Assembly: GCF_030269925.1 (NCBI RefSeq)
Contig: NC_085109.1
Location: forward strand, 9,672,001 to 9,736,000
DNA length: 64,000 bases
Direction: 5' to 3'
From: Bombyx mori
Taxonomy: Eukaryota > Arthropoda > Insecta > Lepidoptera > Bombycidae
The number at the start of each line of letters is the position of its first letter. Positions within the stretch are counted from its first letter, which is position 1. A program made the translations under genes and the position numbers. Below are positions 22,941 to 35,504 of the stretch, in pieces. The notes under the pieces were generated by a model, which searched no databases, was not told the DNA's origin, and saw only the letters and a list, made by a program, of their open reading frames with translations.

Positions 22941-24500
22941 ATGTAGTACGATGAAGTGTAAATAAATAAGAATGAATAAATCACTTTATTCTTGAAAAAT
23001 AACTCACAAAGAACATCCAAATTATTTTCTGACTCAAGGAATCTTACTCGTTTAAATTTATTAGAAAAGAATTTCATGTTTTATTAATGTGTATTAGTCA
23101 AAGAAAACGTAGTGCAGGGTTGTTGACAGAAGGCTTTAAGCAAAGTAAAAACCGCTGTGTTTTTATCACGGGGCTAAATCGTGGGCATTTTACTTAAATA
23201 AGCTGTTTGAATATCATAAGTCTGATCGTTTTTTTCGAATAATGCAAAACAAAACAATCAGAATGTTAAGACTGTATTGTGGTGAGGCGAAGGTTTAAAA
23301 CGCATCAATGGCCGAATCGCTGGATGTGGTAAATTCATCACGTAAATATTTCTGACAACTATAGTAGGATAATGTTAACAAAGATAACCTATACCTTTCA
23401 GATTTTCAAAGGCAAACGATTGGCGTTCATAGTTTTAAAAAAACTTGTTTAATATAATATTCAAATAGTGTTTAATAAAATAGACAATGTGTTTCACTGT
23501 CAAAATGAAAACTTGATTATCTTGTTTTTTTTGTTTAGTTCATCGTAAAATTACGATAAATTAAACATATATTTAAGTTGCTATTAGTTTATACCTCCGT
23601 TTGGGCGTAGCTGAAATAGCTTCTTAGGCTGCCAGTGAATAGGTAGGAAAAAATAAATTAGTATAAATCTACCTTCTAAATTGTAGAGGTTATAAACATG
23701 AGCCGCAATGTGGTGCTAATAATCTTGACTAGATTAGATTCAATTGTTAGTCATCCGGCATTGGAATAGTTATACCGAATATTCGGATGAGTTTTTGTAT
23801 TAAAATTGTATATGTTTTTATTGTATTTCACTGATTCTTATACCACATATAGTTGTGCTGGTTGTTAATTTTTACCGTCGCATACCGGAAAGATTAAGAA
23901 GATAAAAAAATCTGCATGAACTTATTTTTAAAATTTGTTTTTTTTTTGTATCTATTTTTTTATTTTCGTGTGCCTACTACGACTATTAAGACAAAAAATT
24001 GTAATCAGTAAATAGGGGTTAGAATTTATTTAATACCTTTTTTCTTTTTCTCTAACTTCGAACAAATCTTATCGCTGATAACTGCAGAAAGTAAACTTTC
24101 TCAGGGCGGGACAGCCATTGGGCGGAAATGGCCGCCCTAATCTCCCGCCCTCCTTATTTGACATTCACTTTACTTTCTTAACTGCGTCGAAAAAGTTTTG
24201 TATACTTTTCAATGTCAGGGTCTACGCTACATAACAAGTTTTGTTTTGTATTTAAATTCTGGTGTTAAGGATGTAAACAACATCTAGTAACTGTTTGAAA
24301 TGTTGAACGCTAAGAATGTTTTGTGTCTTTAAGCATAATAAAGCTCTAGAAAGTAGGTTTAACACAATCCGCATATATTTTACATACAAATGACACTTTA
24401 GGATTAATCGACTGTAACATGATTGATTTTCCAGACTGTAATGTTATCATTTTCAATAATAGAATGTCAGAATCTAAAATTCATTCACATAACTGCACCT
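22941..24500. other. Unassigned intronic DNA near exon 1
   Basis: About 24070-24190 is a GC-rich, non-repeat block with AGAAAGTAAACTTTCT (near-perfect inverted repeat) and three GGGCGG/CCGCCC-type motifs (GGGCGGGAC, GGGCGGAAATGGCCGCCC, TCCCGCCC). It lies about 350 bp downstream of the exon 1 donor, and may be an intronic control element. The rest shows nothing apart from the tail at 23600. Confidence 0.4.
23600..23655 (+). repeat. Short LINE-type tail, family T1
   Basis: GGGCGTAGCTGAAATAGCTTC then GGTAGGAAAAAATAAA matches the last 55 bp of family T1 (see 37925-38314). Confidence 0.6.
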
Positions 24501-24503
24501 TCA

Positions 24504-25900
<1,397 letters not shown>

Positions 25901-26617
25901 CCATAACTTACCGCACACAGATCGATGCTGTTTTGTTCTGCACTAAAATGCATATTAATATATTGGTGTTAATTTATATTAACGATACTTTTATAGAGCG
26001 ATTTTGATTAATACGAACAAAATATATAAAAATGTGTTCACCCAATTTCACTGATATCAAAATTCTTTTTATTAAAATATTCTTTGTAAAAAAATCAAAA
26101 ATGAATTTCCAATTTAATAAAAATTTAAAATAAAAATAATTGCATAAAATACATTTAAAAAAAACGCGTTATAAGTCACTTTCACACACGAAACTATCAA
26201 AACGGTTTTCTGGGAAGTTCGCACGGATTCCATAGCCACATTATTCTTGCACAGTATACTGAAGCGTTGGGATCGAGTTAACGAAGCTTGTTAAGTGTCG
26301 ACGGGACGCCCGTATCTCAAATCTGCTTACGGGATAAGTCTAGCTTCAGCCTTTTACGTCTTCATTATTAAAGCAGTACTAGAATATTCTATAACACACA
26401 GGTTTCAAAATTCGAATGTGAGAAAGTAATATGCGAATTTGAAACGTTTATTCCTTCAATTCGTAATTTGAAATGTATTGACTGGATTCTCACTTCGAGA
26501 AAACATTCAGGTGACGAATCAATGTTTGAATCAATATATTTGTCTGGATATTATATAAATATTAACATGTATAGACGCAGGTATATGTAAAACAATCCAA
26601 TTCAAAAATTAGAATAG
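25901..26617. other. Unassigned DNA upstream of the Runx promoter
   Basis: AT-rich. At 26406-26480 GAAT/ATTC-rich pieces (ATTCGAATGTGAGAA, CGAATTTGAAACG) look like a degenerate inverted repeat and may be the lost 3' part of the adjacent mariner. Not proven. Confidence 0.35.
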
Positions 26618-27199
26618 TCATTGGAGCGAGGATGGAAAATGACCTCGGTGGACACGCGGAATACGGTTGCTCGCTTCTTCACTACTGTGTGCGTACACCT
26701 TATCATTTTATTTGTTGTAGCTCTCTTCTACGGTAAAAAATTTTTCATCCGAAAAAAGAATTTCCTGATATTTTTTTCCCGCGTACCACTTCAACAAAGC
26801 GCGGCATCTCTTCAGTCTCAGGTCCATTAGACGAGCATTCAAACGATGTCCTGTTTTTCTTCGATATGCCCGAAGCCCTAAGTCTTCATTTAACACCCTT
26901 TTCACCGTGGTTCTGCTTAACCCCATCTGAAGGGCCAACAGTTTCTGCTTACGTTTGGGATTTCTTTGAATTCCCGCCTTCACAGCTTTTATCACTGCTG
27001 GAGTCCTAACAGACCGAGGGTGACCACTTCTTGACCTGTCATCTACACTAGAGTCTTCATTGTATCGTTTGATGGTACGATAAACGAATCTTTTGGTTAC
27101 ATTCAAATTTTTCAGTCTGTTAAAAATTTGAATTGGCGCGTAACCGCAACGATGCAACGCAATAACTGCAACACGGTCTTCTTTAAGCGTCCACTCCAT
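26618..27199 (-). pseudogene. Mariner-type transposase, truncated and with a premature stop
   Basis: From the ATG at 27199 the frame gives MEWTLKEDRVAVIALHRCG..., with paired helix-turn-helix regions (residues 1 to about 110; RYNEDSSVDDRSRSGHPRS is the linker) and the first catalytic aspartate in ILFSDEKFF (about residue 153). At 26708-26710 a TAA breaks the frame where relatives have a sense codon. Reading on in the same frame still gives family-like sequence (SSEEASNRIPRVHRGHFPSS) until a second stop at 26618. The rest of the catalytic core (second and third acidic residues) and the 3' terminal repeat are missing. Tc1/mariner superfamily is certain; a maT-like or mariner subclade is likely. 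The about 120 bp upstream may hold the 5' terminal repeat, not delimited. Confidence 0.9.
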
Positions 27200-28049
27200 A
27201 TTTAAAAATGAGTAAAATTCTAAATGTATACTATTTTTATTTTCATGAACAATTCGAATTTCGAATTCAATAAACTTTTTTGTGGCCAGCATTCTAAAAG
27301 AAAAGTTTTTACTGTGTGACAATACTTATGACCTGACTAGGTATAAGAAATAGTATATACATAAAACATTAGTAAGGAAGTTTTAATTTTGAACATTCCA
27401 TATTTTAATCTATTACTTATTTAAGAAAGAAAATTCGTGTATTGGAACACAAACTCTGAATAATTTATTTCGTCATTGAATCCTAAAACAATTCAATTTG
27501 ATGAGCCTTAAATTCAAATTTCCTTTACACAACCTCAAAAGGTTCATTATAATAAAGCAGAACATCTCGGTCCAGTCCTCAAATATTGATTGTAGCTCCC
27601 TACAACACGAAATCAAACCTTTTATTTAAGCCCTTGCACACAGAGGGCGCATTGTTTGTAAGGGCCAAGGGCCGAGGGATGTAGTTCAACAACCCTTTCG
27701 GATGACCATCAGACGTCTGTAAGAACCTGTGAATAAATTAATTTTATAATTTTAGTGACGACTAAATTGATGGAAATTCTAATCTGTTCAACATTTTAAC
27801 TGATCGTTAAAGTTATGTTTTGAAAAGTGTACCAATGAATAGCGATCGATTACTTTTAAATAAGTTTCCCTTTAACCAAGTTAAATATAATTAATTATTA
27901 TACTAACTATGGTTTAATTTAACTGTAGTTTAATTCTGTTATTGATCTAGTAGATGCAGTTTCTTTTAGTACATTATAATGAAATCGCTTTCTTGTATGG
28001 TCTGGCGCAATTGTTTAATTAATTTTAAGCTAACTTAATTATGTAGGTA
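27200..28049. other. Unassigned DNA
   Basis: About 27600-27720 is moderately GC-rich with CACACAGAGGGCGCATTG and GGGCCAAGGGCCGAGGG. Otherwise AT-rich with nothing recognised. Confidence 0.45.
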
Positions 28050-28168
28050 GTCGGTAGGCAGCGGCTTGGCTCTGCCCCTGGCATTGCTGAAGTCCATGGG
28101 CGACGGTAACCACTCACCATCAGGTGGGCCGTATGCTCGTATGCCTACAAGGGCAATAAAAAAAAAAT
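28050..28168 (+). repeat. LINE 3' tail (BMC1/jockey-like), severely 5'-truncated
   Basis: Near-consensus tail: CGGTAGGCAGCGGCTTGGCT to CTACAAGGGCAATAAAAAAAAA. It holds only the last codons of the ORF (GRQRLGSAPGIAEVHGRR) and the short 3' UTR. Confidence 0.85.
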
Positions 28169-28254
28169 TTGCTTGAGTTTTTGTTTGATTTAGAATTTAA
28201 AGAATTTTTTTTTCTGGATTAGTCGCTGGTAGACCGAGGACCTATTCCAGTTAC

Positions 28255-28370
28255 GTGCAGAGAAGTAGGTGAACTCACGGCTCAATCTGAAAGAATTTTC
28301 TAACCCTAACCTTCGCAAAACCTGTGCTTTCTCCCAATGCAATCTCCCACCGAATCTTAGTGGGCTTTGA
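28255..28370 (-). repeat. Diverged LINE-type tail, family T1
   Basis: GTGAACTCACGGCTCAATCTG and CCACCGAATCTTAGTGGG follow the inverted order of family T1. Heavily mutated. Confidence 0.5.
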
Positions 28371-29479
28371 AAGACACAATAAGTTTGTAAGTACTTTTTT
28401 TTTAATTCGTTTAAAAATACCATAATTAATTATTCGTTCTTTAATATATTTACAATCATGAACTGATAAATGAAGCAAATTTATTACCTTTGTATTCTTC
28501 AATATACCTATATCGATAGTAAGTATCCCTTAACTCATATTCCTTAAAGAAATCGTAAATATAATAAAGTTACTACTGGATGATTGACGAGACTTGAAGT
28601 ATATAAATCTGGTCAATTAATATACGATCTTAAATATTTACAAAAAAATTTTTTTGCTCTTATATCCGTTACGGAAAACTTTAAGTGTGCTTCTTGTATT
28701 AAATAAGCAAGATATAATATTGTACCTAAGTATACAAAGCGATTTATTAATGCCGTAAAAAGTTTAAATAATCGATTCCAAATTCAAAACCATTCCAAAA
28801 CTGCATTAAGGTTGAATAAAAGGGCTATAGAGGGCTAAGCAGACGGACATTTAACCGCCAGATTGCAATAAACATAGCGCAGTGGACACGTAGCCTACTG
28901 CTACGGCGTACACAGCTTGACTACGAATAACAGCGAAAACTATGGAGTCGATAAATATATTGTAATATTGATCACGAATTATTGATTTTACAATATCTTG
29001 CTTGTTGAATGCTTTGCTTTCTTTGACCGACGATAGAAGTTATCGCACCTATCTGTGGAGACAGGTATTAATTATAAAGAGATTTTCATCGAGTGGCTTA
29101 AATGTTACCTAAAAAAATATTTTTGATACCGGGATGATGTGCCGAGAAGGACTGCGACTCTTGCTTCCTCTCCACCTAGATAAGCAATGGTTGCTAAGGT
29201 TGAAAGCGTCTGAAGATTTAATTTTGTGGACAATTAATTTTGTAATACCCAATGAGCCGCTTCCATCAGCTCAGCAGTCTTTTTTTTATTTACTCCAAAA
29301 GCGCTGCTTTAAAAAGCGGCGTATTCTTTTTTTTATATTCAAAATACGTGGTAAAAAGTATACTAATTGAGATCTTAACATTAACCGTTGCTCGTAGGCG
29401 TCAATATAAAAATACCCTAATTCCTGGATACGTTTAAAAACAATGTAACTTTGAACGACTCTACATATTTTTCTGTCCA
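28371..29479. other. Unassigned DNA
   Basis: AT-rich. The frames at 29134-29370 and 29252-29437 have no recognisable domain. TTTTTTAAAAAGCGGCG region around 29300 is an imperfect inverted repeat (AAAGCGCTGCTTTAAAAAGCG). Confidence 0.45.
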
Positions 29480-29720
29480 AAGTTCTACCCAGTCGGTCCG
29501 TCGCCCTCGTTAGAGAAGCTCAAATTAATGCAGGCCATTCTCCCGGTGACGCCGCCCAGTTGTTCTTAAATCTAATTACCATGCCCGCTGCCCGCCCGGA
29601 CACACGCACACTCTGATTAATCGCTTCACTACGCCGCTCCGCTTGACAATAACATACTGGATGTGTTAAGCTAAGATAACTGTTAATGTAGAAACGGAAC
29701 AATGAGCACGCACTGGTAAG
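29480..29720. promoter_or_regulatory. Candidate regulatory island upstream of Runx
   Basis: Non-repeat, GC-rich, with homeodomain-like cores (AAATTAATGCAGG, ATCTAATTACC, TGATTAATCGC) between CGCCGCCC and GCCCGCTGCCCGCCCGG. It lies about 4.6 kb upstream of exon 1. Enhancer role is inferred from composition and motif clustering. Confidence 0.35.
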
Positions 29721-29775
29721 CATCACTGCTCTCTCGATTTCTATGCAAAATCATAACGGTCATGTGTTTCGATTC

Positions 29776-29845
29776 AAATAGTTAGTTATTAAGTAATATT
29801 ATTAGTTAGTTATTAAGTAATATTAGTAAGTAATATTATTAATTG
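29776..29845. repeat. Short tandem repeat of TTAGTTATTAAGTAATATTA
   Basis: The about 24 bp unit occurs twice plus a partial third copy directly before a Bm1 insertion. Confidence 0.75.
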
Positions 29846-30084
29846 TTACGGGTGGTAGGACCTCTTGTGAGTCCGCGCGGGTAGGTACCACCACCCTGCC
29901 TGTTTCTGCCGTGAAGCAGTAATGTGTTTCGGTTTGAAGGGTAGGGCAGCCGTTGTAACTATACTGAGACCTTAGAACTTATATCTCAAGGTGGGTGGTA
30001 CATTTACGTTGTAGATATTTATGGGCTCCAGTTACCACGTAACACCAGGTGGGCTGTGAGCTCGTCCACCCATCTAAGCAATAA
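29846..30084 (+). repeat. Headless Bm1 SINE copy
   Basis: From TTACGGGTGGTAGGACCTC to AAGCAATAAAATAATAATAA. Near-consensus. Confidence 0.9.
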
Positions 30085-30716
30085 AATAATAATAATAATA
30101 GTACAGTAGTTGTTGAAATAATTGGATTTCTAACTAAAAAATAATATAATTTGCTAATAAAAATTTTAGAAATGGCAGAAAAAAGAACATATCTAATAAA
30201 ATTGAATCGTTGTAACATTAACTGCTTTAATAAACAAAACAAAACGGTTTCATAGTGCGGTTTCGAAGTGTTTTAGATTCACAGGAGTTTTTCTCAGAAA
30301 ACATTTCATATATATAAAAATGCTTAATTTTAACGAGCATCCCGCACAATCGGGAATTAAAATATTTAACTGAATTGCTGGAGTAAAGCGACGGAGGTTC
30401 GCTTTCTAAAGTCCTCTAGAGCTTTTTCAACTTCCTCAAACATGTGAGGAGGGTGCCGCTAAAATACAAGTTGTTTCCGAGTTCCGAATTGTTTTACTAT
30501 AAAAGAAACTTAATTTTTTTAAATGAAAGTCGCTCTGTATTGTTCAGGGGTGTGCAAGCTTTCCATGGATGTTAATTTGTTGATGTTTTGATTGAAGTCG
30601 GATAACTTAGCATTACCGGTAAATACTTTTTAGCGTGTATGAGTAAATTTGACTTGTGTTGATAGTAAATAGATATTTAGATAAATTTACGAACCAGTTC
30701 TTGTTATTTATTGATA
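30085..30716. other. Unassigned DNA
   Basis: AT-rich. No gene or recognised repeat; the frame 29979-30242 is largely the Bm1 read backwards. Confidence 0.45.
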
Positions 30717-31043
30717 GTAGGGCGCAATGTAAGCCCGCATGGAGAGGTACCACTATTCTGCCTATTTTTTGACACACTTGAATTGGAGCTATTGATTGAC
30801 TGCTTCGCGGCAGAAATAAACAGGATAGTTGAACCCGCCAATGCAATCTCACAAATCACCCTTAATTTTTTACGGTTTGGTTTGAAGAGTGGAGCAGCCA
30901 TTGTACTGTAAAGACTATGAGACCTTAAAACTCATCTCTCGAGGTGGGTGGCGGCATTTACGTTGCAGATGTCTATGGGCTTCGGTAACCACTTAACATC
31001 CGGTGGGCCGTGAAGTAGTACACCCATATATGCAATAAATAAA
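30717..31043 (+). repeat. Rearranged Bm1 with an inverted internal segment
   Basis: Plus-oriented Bm1 blocks at the left (GGTACCACTATTCTGCCTATT) and right (GGTTTGAAGAGTGGAGCAGCC to TGCAATAAATAAAAAA) flank a minus-oriented Bm1 piece, about 30799-30855 (GACTGCTTCGCGGCAGAAATA to ATCTCACAA). The left block and the inverted block can pair as a hairpin. Confidence 0.8.
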
Positions 31044-32389
31044 AAATTAAGCATATGCAAATATTATGCAGTTTCGTTTTTAATGTGTTATGTTTTCATC
31101 ACACTTTGTGTTAGCAGAAGCTACTCCTGAAGAACGTTCAGGTACGTATTTTCCAAGAATAATTTGGACCTGTTTGCCGGATTCGACTCCCAGCCTTAAA
31201 TTACTTTTTTATTACATTGATACATTTATAACATTTGAGTTACTTGCCGGTCGGTCACTGCAAACTCGGAAAATTATAAAAACATACAGAAACGTGTAAT
31301 TGAAATTATTAATAGGCTCTCGTTGCAGACCATATCGACCCGTGTAGAAATTCCATTAAGTGTGTGTACCAAACTTTAAACCGACTACAAAAACGGTTAT
31401 CTATTCGACTGTGTTTTTTGTGTGTCAGACCTCTTTATAGTAGACCAGATTTTTATAGTTTTTTTTATTTTATTTGAAATCTACCCCTTCCTGTACGCAT
31501 GATACGTATCTTTTCAAATTTTATCAAGACTTGACCAGCCATTTTATAGTTATCCTTAATAATGCATTGTAATTGACTTCGTTGTTGATATTCTAATTTG
31601 ATAATATTGATATGGTTCTTCTTTTTTGTTGAAATTTTGCATTATTTAATTTCTATTGAAACGAATATTTAAAGCATTGCTATGTTCAAAATTATAACGG
31701 GTACGTATATTAAAGTTTGAGCATCCAACGCCTTCGCAGAATGTTCTACATCATTCCTTCGCGGGTGGAATGCAGGTGCAGACAAAAACTGCCTCTCGGA
31801 GTCGGCTTCAAACGGAAGGGTCACGCCGTTCGTACTGGCCACTCGTTACCGGTTGTATGATTCTCAAACTTTCATGAATTTAAATTAATTTCAAAACCAA
31901 CCGTACCAAAAAGTTTGTGTTCCAAATTCAATCTGTGAATAGGTATAGGAGATAGAGAGTATGTGACTTTTTCTTTGAATAGTTATTGATAGTTTATTAC
32001 AGCTATCGCTGTCTTTTATATTAATGTTAAAAGAATATCCATATTAAAAGGAATAAATTTATATATTTCGCAGAATGGGGCGATATCTTCATTATTTCTA
32101 GACATCGTACCCGCGTATTGTGGGTAGTCGTGCAAAGAGATTGCGCGGCACGAAACTATGAGAGTTCCGAGATGTCTTCACTCTTCCTAAGTTAGGCAAC
32201 GAATGTATTCTGATTCCACTCGAGTGATGACACGCTGACTCGGCCGAAGCACACCAGCCGAGTTTAGCCGATGTTTGACGAGTAGTTGGGGCCCGCATCC
32301 TCTAGGTGGTACGCTTTAGTTTCATTTCGTGTCCGGATGTAATTAGCGGTAAATCCCGGTAACCGTATTCGTCGAACTCTTTGTCGAGT
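31044..32389. other. Unassigned DNA, probably with old LINE sequence
   Basis: About 31740-31860 (CCTTCGCGGGTGGAATGCAGG, CTCTCGGAGTCGGCTTC) and 32098-32389 are GC-richer than the rest. The latter runs straight into the family T2 tail and is probably the upstream part of that element. No intact frame. Confidence 0.4.
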
Positions 32390-32735
32390 TCGACAAGTAC
32401 GAGTCCGACTAACCCGTAAATCAGCTCGCTGAGTTTCTCGCCGGATCTTCAGCGCGTCGCGATGCCGATCCGGTAGTAGATTCATTCGCGAAGCAACTGC
32501 TCTTGAGTTGTTAGGTCTCCGGAGGCGCTCGGGCAGCTGTTAGCAAATCCCATCCATCCTTTTTTTTTTTTTTCCACAGGAGAAAATCGCCGGATCCCCA
32601 CCCGCGCGGCAGGTGGGGTATGTGGGAGTTGAACCTCACTAAAAACTCCTGCCCTGAACCTTTGCTCGCCCACCTGTCCTGGTGAAACTGGAAAGGCGCC
32701 GGGAAAACAGTAATCCTGCAATTCTAAAAAAAAAA
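32390..32735 (+). repeat. LINE-type tail, family T2, interrupted by another tail in antisense
   Basis: T2 blocks CTGAGTTTCTCGCCGGATC, GGGCAGCTGTTAGCAAATCC and CCACCTGTCCTGGTGAAACTG are in order, ending in an A tract. Between 32560 and 32655 there is an extra about 95 bp starting with a T tract and CCACAGGAGAAAATCGCCGG, i.e. a different element's poly(A) end inserted in the opposite orientation. Confidence 0.65.
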
Positions 32736-34851
32736 ATTTTGCGGTAAAATACGAAGTGCCATGTTCGCACGTGAGTGTATTTTCTTCGCTGTTAGACACT
32801 AACACGATCCAGGCATTCCTGCAATGCATTATAATGCAACTTCAATCTTGATTATATTTTATTAACTCTTATTAGAAACATCAGTCAAATTCTTATTAGT
32901 CATATCATTTGAATTCTTATCTCGTACTAAATTAAATTTGACAAGCACTGAATCGCTCGTACTGTATAAATCTATACCGCACAGCTGACGCTTAGCTGCC
33001 TAATGAAAATGAGCCCTTACCGACCGACGGTCAGGCGGTCCCTCGGACATGCCGGTGTATCCTTAATACGGTACCTCTGCGTTTTAAATGGAAATCGCGC
33101 TTGCAATTTATGTAAAAGGGTTACTTTACGATTGTCTCGTGTTTCAGGCTTGTTTTGGTATAGGCGATGAAAAAAATTTGTAGGTATGCTAAGTCTATAT
33201 ATTTTTTGTGTTATTGTAAAAAATCTAAATGCACGAAGGACTTGAAAAATCAATAATTTCGATAAATATAGTAAAATTCTGTGTATTCGTTTTCGTGATG
33301 ACAAGTTGGAAAAATAATACCAATTTACGTTTCAAAGGACAATGCCCATTTTCTATGGGCGTTTGGGCCCCTAAAAAAAGTTGTCGCGTCATGATGGTTT
33401 TAACTTATTTTGATAGACAAAGAATTATCGTTTCATATTCAGAAAACTATTTTTATGTTCTCACCCAGGTTTAAGAGAAATCTGTTTTTTTCTGCCGCTA
33501 AAATTAAGTTGTTCATTGTTTTTTTCGAAATCAATAATCGCTTTCATCATTATTTACAGTATTAAATAAGTTAATTGTGGTTAATGTTGCTAGAAATAAG
33601 CCCTTACGTAAATTTTATTATTATTATTATATCCTCATTATAATAATAAAATGAAATGAAAATCCGGAAGCCGACAACGATATTGTTGTTGTTGTTTTTA
33701 AATTAGCCAATAAGCAGACAAAGAGCATAGCCTATACAGCCTAGTCTGTCGTACTTATATTTTTTTATGTCAATAAAAAGCCGGTGTATCTCTTTTTATT
33801 GCTTTTTGGGAGTTTTGACGTCAACTCGATGAATTCTCGGTCAACTCATTGAGTGAGCATGAATTTTCGCAGACCTTTTATCTTGAAAAAAAAAACAGTC
33901 ACCGCTATGTTAGCCACAGTTTTATTCCAATGCCTCAATAATCGTTAACAACGATTATTGACGTTTAATACACAAAACAACGCCCAATTTATATATTATA
34001 CATCACAATAAAGTATTAAAAAAACATTAAAATAAAACTTCAAATGACGCTTCACTCGGGTTGCTGACAAAACTCTCTGATCATTTTTAATAAGAATAGA
34101 GTAATGGTAAGCCATTGACATTTTTACTAATGGAATCATTAATATCTAAAAATATTAAATTAACTCATGGTTTTAAGTAATAATTATTATTACAATATAT
34201 AAATATTGAATTGAACAAAAATAAACTAAAAAGTCTGAATTATAACCATTAGTTATTTTTTATTTATTTGTTGTTCAAGTCACAGACAACTCTTTCGTTT
34301 GGCAGCATATAGGTTTACTATAAGCCTGTATGGGCTAAGAGCCCTTTGCCTATTGGCGAATTTAAAAACTATGGCACTAAGTTTTGGGATGTTATCAAAT
34401 AAGTAATTTATTTTTTTGTAAAACAATGCCAGGGCGAAAGAAATGTTGATACATAAACTAAACAACGTAAAAAAAATATGCATAGTTTTTCAAGTACAAA
34501 TAGTTTTGACATAAAGTTGGCCCACTTTTGGGCATTGTCCTTTACTAACACTATCTATCGTGTATGAATCCTTAAGCGTGCTTAATAAGACTGCATTTTT
34601 ATCAGAAGATAATATCAATCGTGAAAGACGACCTATAAAATAGGATTCTTGAGTATTAACTTTAGAACTGAGGGCTATTTTTTTACTAAACAATATCCGT
34701 GTAACTAAAATTACTGTCACTAACACAAAATACGTTTACTTTATATTAATTCAAATTAATGCAAATAGCAAAATTCTTTCCCGTTGAGTATAGAGGATTT
34801 CATATCATTCTTCTTCTTCCTATTCGTACACTCTTGACAGAGTGGTCGTGG
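32736..34851. other. Unassigned DNA with one hairpin
   Basis: AT-rich. TTA repeats at 33618-33632. A perfect 11 bp-arm hairpin at 33936-33960 is listed separately. Frames at 33017, 33229, 34280 and 34490 show no recognisable domain. Confidence 0.45.
33936..33960. repeat. Inverted repeat, 11 bp arms, 3 nt loop
   Basis: CAATAATCGTT / AACGATTATTG separated by AAC. Perfect arms. Contains TAAT cores on both sides. Confidence 0.8.
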
Positions 34852-35030
34852 TCATGCATCAGTCATATCCTGCGATATCGATGCTCTCGCGATGCGACGC
34901 CATGTGGCACGATGTTTCGCAGAGTGAGAGCAATCATTTATGCTGCAGTGAGTCACAGATTTTATGAGGTCGGTCCATCGTGTTGGAGATCGTCCGCGAG
35001 ATCTTTTGCCCTCGACTTTCCCTTGCACAC
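34852..35030 (-). pseudogene. LINE ORF C-terminal fragment
   Basis: Minus-strand translation gives VQGKVEGKRSRGRSPTRWTD followed downstream by ATWRRIARASI and a stop (TGA, complement of 34852-34854). The G(R)GRxPTRWTDxI pattern and the W-R near the end are typical of the C-terminus of lepidopteran RTE/CR1-like reverse-transcriptase ORFs. Only this end survives. Confidence 0.7.
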
Positions 35031-35269
35031 CAACCGCTCAATTGAGTCCTCATTACGATTTCATATCATATACATGTTTAAAAAAATATATAGATTTTGT
35101 AACTATATTGAAATGAAAATCAGCCTACGAAGACCAAAACTTCAAAAACTTCCGAGCTTCTAAATTCGAAAACTAATTAACAGAGCATTTATCTCAACCG
35201 TTTTACGATCTAATTAGAAATTCCAATTAGATATTTCGCGGTATTTCCTTTGGATTCTCTAAGCTCCGA

Positions 35270-35480
35270 ACAATAATTGTTATCGGTGGCCACCCAAGCT
35301 TGTCCGCCTTTGATTCCTCCGGGAATTTCGTAACGTCCCTACAAACTCCCTTCTCGGCCCTTCACGAGTACCGAACAGATCTCTTTTTGATGTGCAACCA
35401 CTTCCTACTGTATAAATAGGTGCGTTCGTGTTTGTACAGATTACGTGTGTCTGGTCCGTGTTCGTTCGTTTTGAGTGAAG
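35270..35480 (+). promoter_or_regulatory. TATA-type promoter candidate with a splice-donor-like site
   Basis: TATAAATAGG at 35411-35420 is preceded by AACCACTTCCT (35396-35406), which joins a RUNX core (AACCAC) to an ETS core (TTCC). About 25-30 bp after the TATA box lies GTACAGATT, a possible initiator, and at 35480 GTGAAG|GTAACA looks like a splice donor, giving a possible 40 bp leader exon. No coding exon downstream is recognised, so which gene it would serve is unknown. Confidence 0.4.
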
Positions 35481-35504
35481 GTAACAATTTACAAAAAATC
35501 TTTA

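Noticed and set aside
26708..27322. Longer mariner frame starting at 27322
   Set aside because: The first 41 codons do not fit the family, whose proteins begin at the helix-turn-helix; the ATG at 27199 is the likely start.
34759..35163. 134-codon plus-strand frame
   Set aside because: It is the antisense of the LINE C-terminal fragment, whose minus-strand frame carries the recognisable motif.
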